A stretch of DNA of 5,647 nucleotides from NCBI GenBank assembly GCA_947625075.1, contig CANQMY010000081.1, positions 1-5,647 of the forward strand. The letters are read 5' to 3'. A program made the translations under genes and the position numbers. This DNA comes from an uncultured Clostridia bacterium (lineage in GTDB: Bacteria > Bacillota > Clostridia > TANB77 > CAG-508). Under the pieces are notes generated by a model, which searched no databases, was not told the DNA's origin, and was given only the letters and a program-made list of their open reading frames with translations. This document shows positions 1-5,094 of this stretch, piece after piece (position 1 is the first letter of the stretch; each line of letters begins with the position of its first letter).

Positions 1-1205
1 AATACTATTTCTCTTAAAGTAGTTCCCATTGGTACTTCAACTAATCCTACATTATTAACATCTCCACCTAATGCAAATACCTTGGTTCCTTTTGATGTTT
101 CTGTTCCTATAGATGAATACCATTTAGAACCATTTAAAATAATTCTTGTTACATTTGCATAAGTCTCAACATTATTTATTAAAGTAGGATAACCCCATAG
201 TCCACTGTGTGCTGGATAAGGAGGTTTTAATCTAGGTTGACCACGTTTTCCTTCTATTGACTCTAAAAGTGCTGTTTCTTCTCCACAAACAAAAGCTCCT
301 GCACCAAGTCTTATTTCTAAGTCAAAATTAAAGTTTGTTCCCATAATTTTTTTGCCAAGTAGTCCATAATTTCTCGCTTGTTTTATGGCAACTTCTAATC
401 TATGTACTGCAATTGGATATTCTGCTCTAACATAAATATATCCTTTATCTGCACCTACTGCATATCCTGCAATAATCATTGATTCAATTACAGAATGAGG
501 ATCACCTTCTAGAATACTTCTATCCATAAATGCTCCAGGGTCTCCTTCATCTGCATTACATACAACATATTTTTGCTTTGCATCTTCTACTTTAACAAAA
601 GACCATTTTTTTCCTGTAGGAAATCCAGCTCCTCCACGTCCTCTTAATCCTGAATCAGTTACTTCTTTTATAACTTCATCTTGAGACATTTCTTTTAAAA
701 CTTTTTCTAATGCTTTATATCCATCAAAAGCGATATATTCATCTATATTCTCTGGATTAATTACTCCGCAATTTTTAAGTGCAATTCTTTTTTGTTTTTT
801 ATAAAATGCTAAATCGTCAAGTTTTTCTACCATTTTTCCAGTAACATCTTTGCATAGTAATCTTTCTACTTTTTCACCATTTAGAATATGTTTATCTATA
901 ATTTCTTCACAATCCTCTGGAGTTACCATTGAATAAAATGTATCTTCTGGTCTAATAATTACAATTGGACCTTTAGAGCAAATTCCAAAACATCCTGTCA
1001 TAATTACCCTAACATTCTCTATTTTTTTCTTTTTAATAAGTTTGTTAAAATTATCAAATATTAATGGTGATTTAGATGAAGTACAACCTGTACCATGACA
1101 AACTAATATATGTTTTTCTTTTGAATTTAATTTAGAATTTACTCTTAAATCTAATTCTTTTCTTTTTTCTTCTCTAATTTTGTGTAATTCTTCTATAGTT
1201 TTCAT
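1..1205 (-). CDS. nuoF: NADH-binding diaphorase subunit, NuoF/HydB type (3' end outside window)
   Basis: This is the flavoprotein that exchanges electrons with NADH in cytoplasmic NuoF-family complexes. Only the first 401 residues are here; the frame is open to base 1, so the C-terminal iron-sulfur domains are missing. The N-terminus is a thioredoxin-like [2Fe-2S] domain with Cys36-x4-Cys41 and Cys72-x3-Cys76. The FMN/NADH domain follows, with GLRGRGGAGFPTGKKW at 186-201, CNADEGDPGAFMDR at 216-229, and GAGAFVCGEETALLESIEG at 301-319 followed by RGQPR. The fused N-terminal [2Fe-2S] domain is typical of HydB of electron-bifurcating [FeFe] hydrogenases and of NAD-linked formate dehydrogenases, rather than complex I NuoF. 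It starts 20 nt after the nuoE stop. An AAGGAG ribosome site (1215-1220) lies 9 nt before the ATG, so the two genes form one operon. The family is certain; HydB as the specific role is inferred, because the catalytic subunit lies outside the window. Confidence 0.96.
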   Translation of the reverse strand, partial: MKTIEELHKIREEKRKELDLRVNSKLNSKEKHILVCHGTGCTSSKSPLIFDNFNKLIKKKKIENVRVIMTGCFGICSKGPIVIIRPEDTFYSMVTPEDCEEIIDKHILNGEKVERLLCKDVTGKMVEKLDDLAFYKKQKRIALKNCGVINPENIDEYIAFDGYKALEKVLKEMSQDEVIKEVTDSGLRGRGGAGFPTGKKWSFVKVEDAKQKYVVCNADEGDPGAFMDRSILEGDPHSVIESMIIAGYAVGADKGYIYVRAEYPIAVHRLEVAIKQARNYGLLGKKIMGTNFNFDLEIRLGAGAFVCGEETALLESIEGKRGQPRLKPPYPAHSGLWGYPTLINNVETYANVTRIILNGSKWYSSIGTETSKGTKVFALGGDVNNVGLVEVPMGTTLREIV

Positions 1206-1225
1206 AAATCAAAACTCCTTTCTTT

Positions 1226-1708
1226 TTAATCTTTTTTCATATATTCATCTATAACTTCATCAAGCTTTTTTACTGTTGCTTTACCATAAACTTCATTATT
1301 AATTGTAAATACAGGTGCTAAACCACAAGCGCCAACACATCTAGTTGAGTCCAAAGAGAATTTTCCATCTTTAGTTGTCTCTCCTTCTTCAATACCTAAT
1401 TTTTGCTTAGCTCTTGCTAAAATTTCTTTTGAACCTTTAACAAAACATGCAGTACCCAAACATACAGAAACATTATATTTTCCTTTTGGTTTTGTTGTAA
1501 ATCTTGAATAAAAAGTTACTACTCCATAAATTTCTGCAACAGGGATATCTAAATATTCAGATATTTCTAATTGTGAAACTTTAGGAATATATCCAAATTT
1601 ACTTTGCACTTCTTCTAAAATCATTATAAGATAATCTTTTGTTTTTTTATATTTAGAAAGAATTTCTTTTGTTTCTTTCCTTACTTTCTCATCCATACAA
1701 TTTTCCAT
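1226..1708 (-). CDS. nuoE: [2Fe-2S] electron-transfer subunit, NuoE/HydC type
   Basis: This 160-residue protein is the small thioredoxin-fold subunit that partners the NuoF/HydB flavoprotein and holds one [2Fe-2S] cluster. It has the normal family length. An N-terminal helical domain (about 10-75, with ILEEVQSKFGYIP and IYGVVTFYSRF) is followed by the cluster-binding domain. The ligands are Cys83-x4-Cys88 (VCLGTAC) and Cys124-x3-Cys128 (RCVGACGLAP), all present. The chosen ATG has a GGGAG ribosome site at 1716-1720, 7 nt upstream; the next Met (residue 5) is too far from it. It is the first gene of a nuoE-nuoF operon, the order hydC-hydB often seen in clostridial bifurcating hydrogenases, where hydA commonly follows. 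It could equally serve an NAD-dependent formate dehydrogenase. A promoter is visible at 1782-1810. Confidence 0.96.
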   Translation of the reverse strand: MENCMDEKVRKETKEILSKYKKTKDYLIMILEEVQSKFGYIPKVSQLEISEYLDIPVAEIYGVVTFYSRFTTKPKGKYNVSVCLGTACFVKGSKEILARAKQKLGIEEGETTKDGKFSLDSTRCVGACGLAPVFTINNEVYGKATVKKLDEVIDEYMKKD

Positions 1709-1768
1709 TTAAATTCTCCCTTCTTATGTTAGAAAGTATTTTACTTATGTAAACACTCGCAATAAAAT

Positions 1769-1801
1769 AAAATCTAGAATGATTATATCAAACTAGATTT
1801 T
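1769..1801 (-). terminator. Inverted repeat after mnmA: weak terminator and/or operator over the nuoE promoter
   Basis: The arms AAAATCTAG (1769-1777) and CTAGATTTT (1793-1801) are perfect 9-bp complements around a 15-nt loop. On the minus strand the stem is followed by a T-rich run (ATTTTATTTTATT), as expected of a weak intrinsic terminator for the upstream mnmA operon. The stem is mostly A-T, so termination may be poor. Because the loop contains the -10 of the next operon, the repeat could also be a protein-binding site. The sequence alone does not decide between these roles. Confidence 0.45.
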
Positions 1802-1810
1802 TTTCTACAA
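1782..1810 (-). promoter_or_regulatory. Sigma-A-type promoter of the nuoE-nuoF operon, extended -10
   Basis: On the minus strand, TATAAT lies at 1787-1782 and is preceded by TGA, giving an extended -10 (TGnTATAAT). With a 17-nt spacer the -35 is TTGTAG at 1810-1805, which matches the consensus only in its TTG. Transcription would start near 1775, leaving a leader of roughly 65 nt before nuoE. The -10 falls exactly in the loop of the inverted repeat at 1769-1801. Predicted from sequence only. Confidence 0.6.
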
Positions 1811-1839
1811 TTATTTTATACTAAATACAGTATTATTTT

Positions 1840-1900
1840 TTATTTAATTTTTCCTCCTCCTACAACTATATCATCTATATATAATACAGCAGATTGTCCG
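1840..1900 (-). pseudogene. mnmA: Out-of-frame natural C-terminus of mnmA (frameshift remnant)
   Basis: Reading from 1899 to 1843 in the neighbouring frame gives GQSAVLYIDDIVVGGGKIK, then TAA at 1842-1840. This is the expected last strand of the MnmA C-terminal beta-barrel, which in the family follows directly after ITP. The main frame reads CCT (Pro327), then CGG ACA; dropping the C at 1900 gives CCT GGA CAA and restores the family sequence. The extra base is therefore at or next to 1900. The tail is intact and free of stops, so this is a recent mutation, an assembly indel or, less likely, +1 ribosomal frameshifting. Confidence 0.9.
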
Positions 1901-2881
1901 AGGTGTTATTCTTGCCTGAGGTTCGTTAAATACTATTTTTATTTCATTATTATTAATTTGTTTTGCTTTTGCTTTTACCTCTTTTACAGAATATCTCGTT
2001 TTTACAGTTACATTAATTTCTTCATTAATCTCATTAAAAAGGAGTAAATTAATATTTGTAATTGTTATCTCTTTTTTATATAATTCATTTTGTGTTCCAA
2101 CAATTACTTCATTTTTTTCTTTATTAAAACCAATTACAAATAATGGTTCTTTATATGAAATTCCTAATCCTTTTCTTTGACCAATAGTATAATTATATAA
2201 ACCAATATGTTTCCCTAGTTTTTCTCCTTTAGAATTTACAATATCACCTTCATTAGGTTTTAATGTAGAATTTTCTTCTAAAAACTTTTTATAATTTCCA
2301 TCTGGAATAAAACATATATCTTCACTATCCGGTTTACTTGCTACAGAAAGATTATGTTCTTTTGCAATTTTTCTTATTTCTTCTTTAGTTTCATAATTAG
2401 AAAGTGGAAATATAATGAATTCTAATATTTCTTTAGGTATATTCCATAAAACATAACTTTGATCTTTATTTATTGAATTTGATTTTTTTAAAATCCATCT
2501 ATTATATTTATTACTAAACTCGGTTTTAGCATAATGACCTGTTGCAATATATTTACAACCTAATTCTTTTGCTTTATCATACATTAATCCAAATTTCATA
2601 TATTTATTACACTCAATACATGGATTTGGAGTTTTGCAATTTGAATAACAATCAATAAAATCATTTATTACATATTTTTTAAATTCATCTCTTCCATCTA
2701 TTACAAAATGTTTTATTCCTAACTTATTACATATACTTTTTACATCAATATATGAACAACATGTTCCATTTGAAAATAAATTTAATGTAGTTCCAATTAC
2801 ATCATATCCAGCTTCTTTTAATAAAACTGCTGAAACGGAGCTATCTACTCCACCACTCATCCCTAATAAAACTTTATCCAT
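1871..2881 (-). CDS. mnmA: tRNA-specific 2-thiouridylase MnmA, C-terminus frameshifted
   Basis: MnmA adenylates U34 of tRNA-Lys, -Glu and -Gln and replaces its 2-oxygen with sulfur relayed from a cysteine desulfurase. The PP-loop ATP site SGGVDSS is at residues 9-15. The catalytic cysteines are Cys88 (TPNPCIEC) and Cys190 (EDICFIPDGNY); Cys91 is also kept, and an equivalent trio has been proposed to hold an Fe-S cluster in some MnmA proteins. Other family signatures are GHYAK (115-119), KDQSYVLW (139-146) and the tRNA-contacting GQRKGLGI (234-241). After ITP (residue 327) the frame ends in nine unrelated residues and a TGA. One extra base near 1900 separates it from the family C-terminus, which continues to 1840; the repaired protein is 346 residues. 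An in-frame TAA lies directly before the ATG, so no earlier start exists. The nearest ribosome site, AGAAGGG (2901-2907), is unusually far upstream at 19 nt. It is second in an operon with the regulator, 31 nt downstream. Confidence 0.95.
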   Translation of the reverse strand: MDKVLLGMSGGVDSSVSAVLLKEAGYDVIGTTLNLFSNGTCCSYIDVKSICNKLGIKHFVIDGRDEFKKYVINDFIDCYSNCKTPNPCIECNKYMKFGLMYDKAKELGCKYIATGHYAKTEFSNKYNRWILKKSNSINKDQSYVLWNIPKEILEFIIFPLSNYETKEEIRKIAKEHNLSVASKPDSEDICFIPDGNYKKFLEENSTLKPNEGDIVNSKGEKLGKHIGLYNYTIGQRKGLGISYKEPLFVIGFNKEKNEVIVGTQNELYKKEITITNINLLLFNEINEEINVTVKTRYSVKEVKAKAKQINNNEIKIVFNEPQARITPRTICCIIYR

Positions 2882-2912
2882 TTAAATAAATATTGTTATT
2901 CCCTTCTAAAAT

Positions 2913-3365
2913 TTATTTTTTATTATCTTTCCTTCTTACACATTTAATGCATCTTTCATTATTTATATCATAACCACATTCTAAACTTGAAAGTCCTAAT
3001 TCTTTGTGAGTGTATCTTGCAAGTTTATTTAATGTTTCATCACTTAATACTGTTTTTATTAATTTTGCTTCATTTTCAGCGGGTTCATCTGTTACACCAA
3101 TAATTTCTGTCAAAAATAATTTAACTATGTCATTTGCTTCAATTATTTTTTGTGCAATTTTTTCTCCAGAAGGAGTTAACTCAATTTGTCCATAAGGTTC
3201 ATAATCTACTAAACCTTCTTGTTTTAAACTATTTATTGCATTATTTACACTTGCTTTAGTTTTATTTAATTTATTTGCAATATCAGTTACTTTTATTTCA
3301 TTTTTTGTATTTTTTAAAATATACATTGCTCTTAAATATTCTTCTTGACTATTTGAAAGATCCAT
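2913..3365 (-). CDS. DtxR/MntR-like transcriptional regulator with altered ligands and a C-terminal Cys trio
   Basis: This is a 150-residue cytoplasmic DNA-binding protein. Residues about 4-70 form the DtxR/MntR winged helix: SQEEYLRAMYIL, then IKVTDIANKLNKTKASVNNAINSL (recognition helix) and the wing GLVDYEPYGQIELTPSG. Residues about 71-118 match the dimerisation and metal-binding helices (FLTEIIGV, then KTVLSDETLNKL). By alignment from memory to DtxR, the ligands Cys102, Glu105 and His106 correspond here to Lys101, Lys104 and Thr105, and the His79 position is Asn78, so the usual Fe/Mn sites look absent. The tail instead has Cys130-x8-Cys139-x2-Cys142 in a basic context (RCIKCVRRK); these are the only cysteines. 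There is no SH3-like domain. It is first in an operon with mnmA, under a consensus promoter. The ATG lacks a close ribosome site and follows a six-codon leader ORF. A metal or Fe-S sensing role is an inference; the ligand is unknown. Confidence 0.85.
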   Translation of the reverse strand: MDLSNSQEEYLRAMYILKNTKNEIKVTDIANKLNKTKASVNNAINSLKQEGLVDYEPYGQIELTPSGEKIAQKIIEANDIVKLFLTEIIGVTDEPAENEAKLIKTVLSDETLNKLARYTHKELGLSSLECGYDINNERCIKCVRRKDNKK

Positions 3366-3372
3366 TCTAAAC

Positions 3373-3393
3373 TTATGCTAGTTTTACTAACAT
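3373..3393 (-). CDS. Possible six-codon leader ORF before the DtxR-like gene
   Basis: This short frame encodes MLVKLA and a TAA stop. Its ATG (3393-3391) follows the purine-rich AAAGGAAGGGA (3404-3394), the only good ribosome site in this leader. The regulator ATG at 3365 is in another frame, 29 nt beyond the last G of that site, and has no Shine-Dalgarno sequence of its own. The leader stop is only 7 nt before the regulator start, so translation by reinitiation is plausible. It may instead be a chance ORF. Confidence 0.35.
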   Translation of the reverse strand: MLVKLA

Positions 3394-3429
3394 TCCCTTC
3401 CTTTAAAATTTAATAAAATTACTTTAAAT

Positions 3430-3458
3430 ATTATATATTTTTCTATATATTTTGTCAA
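3430..3458 (-). promoter_or_regulatory. Consensus sigma-A promoter of the regulator-mnmA operon
   Basis: On the minus strand, TTGACA (3458-3453) is separated by exactly 17 nt from TATAAT (3435-3430); both hexamers match the consensus perfectly. Transcription would start near 3423, giving a leader of about 58 nt that holds the six-codon ORF. A promoter this strong suggests control by repression or in the leader. It lies in the 260-nt divergent gap and faces away from the promoter of the exported-protein gene at 3626. Confidence 0.85.
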
Positions 3459-3555
3459 CATAATATAATTTATATAAATATAGTAAATGCCTTATTTATA
3501 TATATTTTATAAAAAAAATAAAATTATAAAATATGTAAATATTTTGAAAAAATAC

Positions 3556-3584
3556 TAGACATTTTTTTATAAATATATTATCAT
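3556..3584 (+). promoter_or_regulatory. Sigma-A-type promoter for the exported protein at 3626
   Basis: TAGACA (3556-3561) and TATCAT (3579-3584) each match five of six consensus positions and are 17 nt apart. The start of transcription would be near 3591, with a leader of about 35 nt containing the GGGAGG ribosome site. A second, overlapping candidate is TTGAAA (3544-3549), 18 nt, TATAAA (3568-3573). In such an A-T-rich gap I cannot tell which is used. Confidence 0.6.
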
Positions 3585-3625
3585 ATTTGTATGAACTTAA
3601 AGATAAAAATGGGAGGCCAATATAA

Positions 3626-3973
3626 ATGTTAAAATTTGAGAAAAAAATATTAATAATTCTTATATTTTCTGTTTTATTTACTTTTTTTAATTTTACATTA
3701 AATTCTTATGCAACAAATATTAATATGGAATTAGGACAACAAGCAAATGTAACAGATACAGAAAATCCAGGAAATAATTTACAAAATTCTAATACTCAAC
3801 TAGGTACAACATCTTTAAATACTAATACATCAGCAACAGTTCAAAGTGTAGAACAATTTGAAGATAATACTTCTAGTTTTGATTTTACAAATATCATAAA
3901 TATTTTATTACTTGCAGTTGGTTTAGTTATAATTTTGCTTGCCGTTGCAATTTTAATTAGATTAAAAAGATAA
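3626..3973 (+). CDS. Small exported protein with C-terminal membrane anchor, function unknown
   Basis: I do not recognise a family for this 115-residue protein. A Sec signal peptide covers about 1-29: basic start LKFEKK, hydrophobic core ILIILIFSVLFTFF, likely signal-peptidase cut after SYA. Residues 30-87 are rich in Asn, Thr, Ser and Gln with a few acidic residues and no cysteine, so this part looks disordered. One membrane helix spans about 90-111 and ends in the basic tail RLKR, which predicts an outside ectodomain and a very short cytoplasmic end. There is no LPXTG sorting motif. GGGAGG (3611-3616) lies 9 nt before the ATG. It is the only plus-strand gene seen, alone between a divergent regulator and convergent smpB, and ends at a strong hairpin. 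Its plan matches that of the protein at 4589-5080. A role at the cell envelope is inferred from topology only. Confidence 0.75.
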   Translation: MLKFEKKILIILIFSVLFTFFNFTLNSYATNINMELGQQANVTDTENPGNNLQNSNTQLGTTSLNTNTSATVQSVEQFEDNTSSFDFTNIINILLLAVGLVIILLAVAILIRLKR

Positions 3974-3975
3974 AT

Positions 3976-4019
3976 AAAAAAGATTAAAATTATATATTAA
4001 ATATAATTTTAATTTTTTT
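3976..4019. terminator. Bidirectional terminator between the 3626 gene and smpB
   Basis: The arms ATTAAAATTATAT (3983-3995) and ATATAATTTTAAT (4001-4013) form a perfect 13-bp stem around a 5-nt loop. A run of A before the stem (3976-3981) and of T after it (4014-4019) provides a U-tract on either strand and can extend the stem. It sits between convergent stops at 3973 (plus) and 4023 (minus), so it most likely serves both genes. The 13-bp core stem contains no G-C pair. Confidence 0.75.
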
Positions 4020-4022
4020 ATT

Positions 4023-4475
4023 TTAATTTTTCATATATCTTTCAATTTTTCTTTCAGCTTCTTTTTTCTTTAAATCTTCTCTTTTATCATATAATTTTTT
4101 TCCTTTTCCAATTCCTAATTGTAATTTAACAAAATTACCTTTAAAGTAGATTTCTATTGGAACTAAAGTAAACCCTTTTTGAGTAATTAAACCTGTTATT
4201 TTTTGTATTTCATTTTTATTTAATAATAATTTTTTGGGTCTTAAAGGATCTTTATTATATATATTTCCGTGCTCATAAGGACTAATATGCATTGAATGTA
4301 CAAAAACTTCTCCATTTTTTTCAACTGTAGCATAACTATCTTTTAAATTAACTTTTCCGGATCTTATTGATTTTATCTCTGTACCATATAATACTATTCC
4401 TGCCTCAATTTTATCGGTTATTTCATAATTATGATATGCTGTTGGATTTTTAGCAATAATACTTTCTTTTACCAT
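4023..4475 (-). CDS. smpB: SsrA-binding protein SmpB
   Basis: SmpB binds tmRNA (SsrA) and carries it to ribosomes stalled on broken mRNA, starting trans-translation. The 150-residue length is normal. Family landmarks are in order: the N-terminal KNPTAYHNYEI (9-19), YGTEIKSIRSGKVNLKDSY (30-48), HISPYEHGN (63-71), DPLRPKKLLL (76-85) and the barrel segment GFTLVPIEIYFKG (101-113). The C-terminal tail GKGKKLYDKRE continues into a Lys/Arg/Glu-rich stretch (123-150) that folds in the decoding centre. GAGGT (4482-4486) lies 6 nt before the ATG. It is transcribed alone from the promoter at 4508-4536. Its tmRNA partner ssrA is not in the window; an rnr exonuclease gene, often next to smpB in Bacillota, is also absent. 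Confidence 0.98.
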   Translation of the reverse strand: MVKESIIAKNPTAYHNYEITDKIEAGIVLYGTEIKSIRSGKVNLKDSYATVEKNGEVFVHSMHISPYEHGNIYNKDPLRPKKLLLNKNEIQKITGLITQKGFTLVPIEIYFKGNFVKLQLGIGKGKKLYDKREDLKKKEAERKIERYMKN

Positions 4476-4507
4476 CTTTTTACCTCATAAAAAAATATTA
4501 TATAAAT

Positions 4508-4536
4508 ATTATATTTTATAAAAGCATACTTTTCAA
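4508..4536 (-). promoter_or_regulatory. Sigma-A promoter of smpB
   Basis: On the minus strand, TTGAAA (4536-4531) lies 17 nt before a perfect TATAAT (4513-4508). Transcription would begin near 4501, leaving a leader of only about 25 nt with the GAGGT ribosome site. Together with the hairpin at 4556-4585 this separates smpB from the upstream exported-protein gene. Confidence 0.75.
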
Positions 4537-4555
4537 GCCCTTTTTATAGTTAAAT

Positions 4556-4585
4556 AAATGCTCTAAGAAAATTCTTAGAGCATTT
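4556..4585 (-). terminator. Hairpin terminator of the exported-protein gene at 4589
   Basis: AAATGCTCTAAGAA (4556-4569) and TTCTTAGAGCATTT (4572-4585) form a perfect 14-bp stem with a minimal loop. It begins a few bases after the TAA stop at 4589. On the minus strand the trailing sequence is TTTATTT, a short U-tract. It is placed to end transcription before the smpB promoter. Confidence 0.75.
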
Positions 4586-4588
4586 TAA

Positions 4589-5080
4589 TTATTCATTATC
4601 ATCATCATCGTTATTATCGTTATTTTCATGATTTTGCATATATCTACATATTAAAACAATAACAATAATGATAATAATTATCAATGCAATCCATAACCAA
4701 ACAGATAAATTCATTCCTAAAAATTTATAGTCAGATAAATTGTTTCCAGAAAAAACACCGCTATCTGTCATTGTTTCAGTTGTATTTTTTGCATCACCAC
4801 CAATATCATTTAATGTTTGTCTTCCTTCATTTACTCCATTTGTTAACATATTTCCTTCGTTTTCCATCATATTTTCTACCATTGTTGCTCCGTTATTTAT
4901 CATTTCTGCACCATCTTCAAAAGTATTTCCAATCGCTCTTCCATCATCCATTATCATATTAGATGCATCATCATAAATATTTCCTACCACCCCACTTTGT
5001 GAAGTTGCAAAAGAAAATGTACAACTTAAAATTATAATTAAAATTGATATGGCGGTTATTATTGATATTTTTTTACCCAT
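4589..5080 (-). CDS. Exported repeat protein with C-terminal membrane anchor, function unknown
   Basis: I do not recognise a family for this 163-residue protein. The start at 5080 is preferred over the ATG at 5110, because a near-perfect AAAGGAGG site lies between them, 6 nt before the 5080 ATG. Residues 1-25 are a signal peptide (MGKK, an Ile-rich core, cut predicted after SFA). Residues 33-104 form four imperfect 18-residue repeats (33-50, 51-68, 69-86, 87-104); the first three share Asn at position 2, a hydrophobic residue at 4, acidic 5, Met 10 and Ile/Leu 11. A linker leads to one strong membrane helix at about 125-145 (VWLWIALIIIIIIVIVLIC), then the acidic, Asn-rich tail HENNDNNDDDDNE. 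This predicts an outside repeat region and a cytoplasmic acidic end. It has its own terminator and a palindrome in its leader. The repeats could form amphipathic helices; no function is assigned. Confidence 0.75.
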   Translation of the reverse strand: MGKKISIITAISILIIILSCTFSFATSQSGVVGNIYDDASNMIMDDGRAIGNTFEDGAEMINNGATMVENMMENEGNMLTNGVNEGRQTLNDIGGDAKNTTETMTDSGVFSGNNLSDYKFLGMNLSVWLWIALIIIIIIVIVLICRYMQNHENNDNNDDDDNE

Positions 5081-5085
5081 AATAA

Positions 5086-5094
5086 TCCTCCTTT
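5086..5094 (-). promoter_or_regulatory. Ribosome binding site that fixes the start of the 4589-5080 gene at 5080
   Basis: Reading the minus strand, AAAGGAGGA (5094-5086) is close to a full anti-Shine-Dalgarno match, 6 nt from the GGAGG core to the ATG at 5080. The in-frame ATG at 5110 has no such site and would place this element inside the coding region. Confidence 0.85.

Noticed and set aside
1..1708. Assignment to respiratory complex I
   Set aside because: No other Nuo subunits are present, and the extra N-terminal [2Fe-2S] domain on the NuoF protein is typical of soluble hydrogenase or formate dehydrogenase modules.
1740..1753. Short repeat TTTAC-TTAT-GTAAA in the nuoE leader, and ATACT/AGTAT at 1818-1833
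   Set aside because: Five-base arms in A-T-rich sequence are too short to support as operators without comparison to relatives.
3010..3195. Plus-strand ORF of 61 codons
   Set aside because: It is antisense inside the well-supported DtxR-like gene, with no ribosome site or family likeness.
3471..3502. Inverted repeat TATATAAATA / TATTTATATA with a 12-nt spacer in the divergent gap
   Set aside because: It contains only A and T, so such repeats are expected by chance here; position upstream of the regulator -35 is the only point in its favour.
4476..4588. A tmRNA (ssrA) gene next to smpB
   Set aside because: The gap is only 113 nt, filled by the smpB promoter and a terminator hairpin; no tRNA-like ends are visible.
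4684..4976. Two overlapping plus-strand ORFs of 92 and 78 codons
   Set aside because: Both are antisense to the exported repeat protein. Their skewed composition (Phe, Leu, His, Ser, Pro) mirrors the opposite strand, and neither has a convincing start.
5017..5030. Possible lipobox (ILSC) in the signal peptide of the exported repeat protein
   Set aside because: Leu at -2 is unusual for a lipobox, and a normal signal-peptidase I site (SFA) follows. A lipid anchor as well as a C-terminal membrane helix would be odd.
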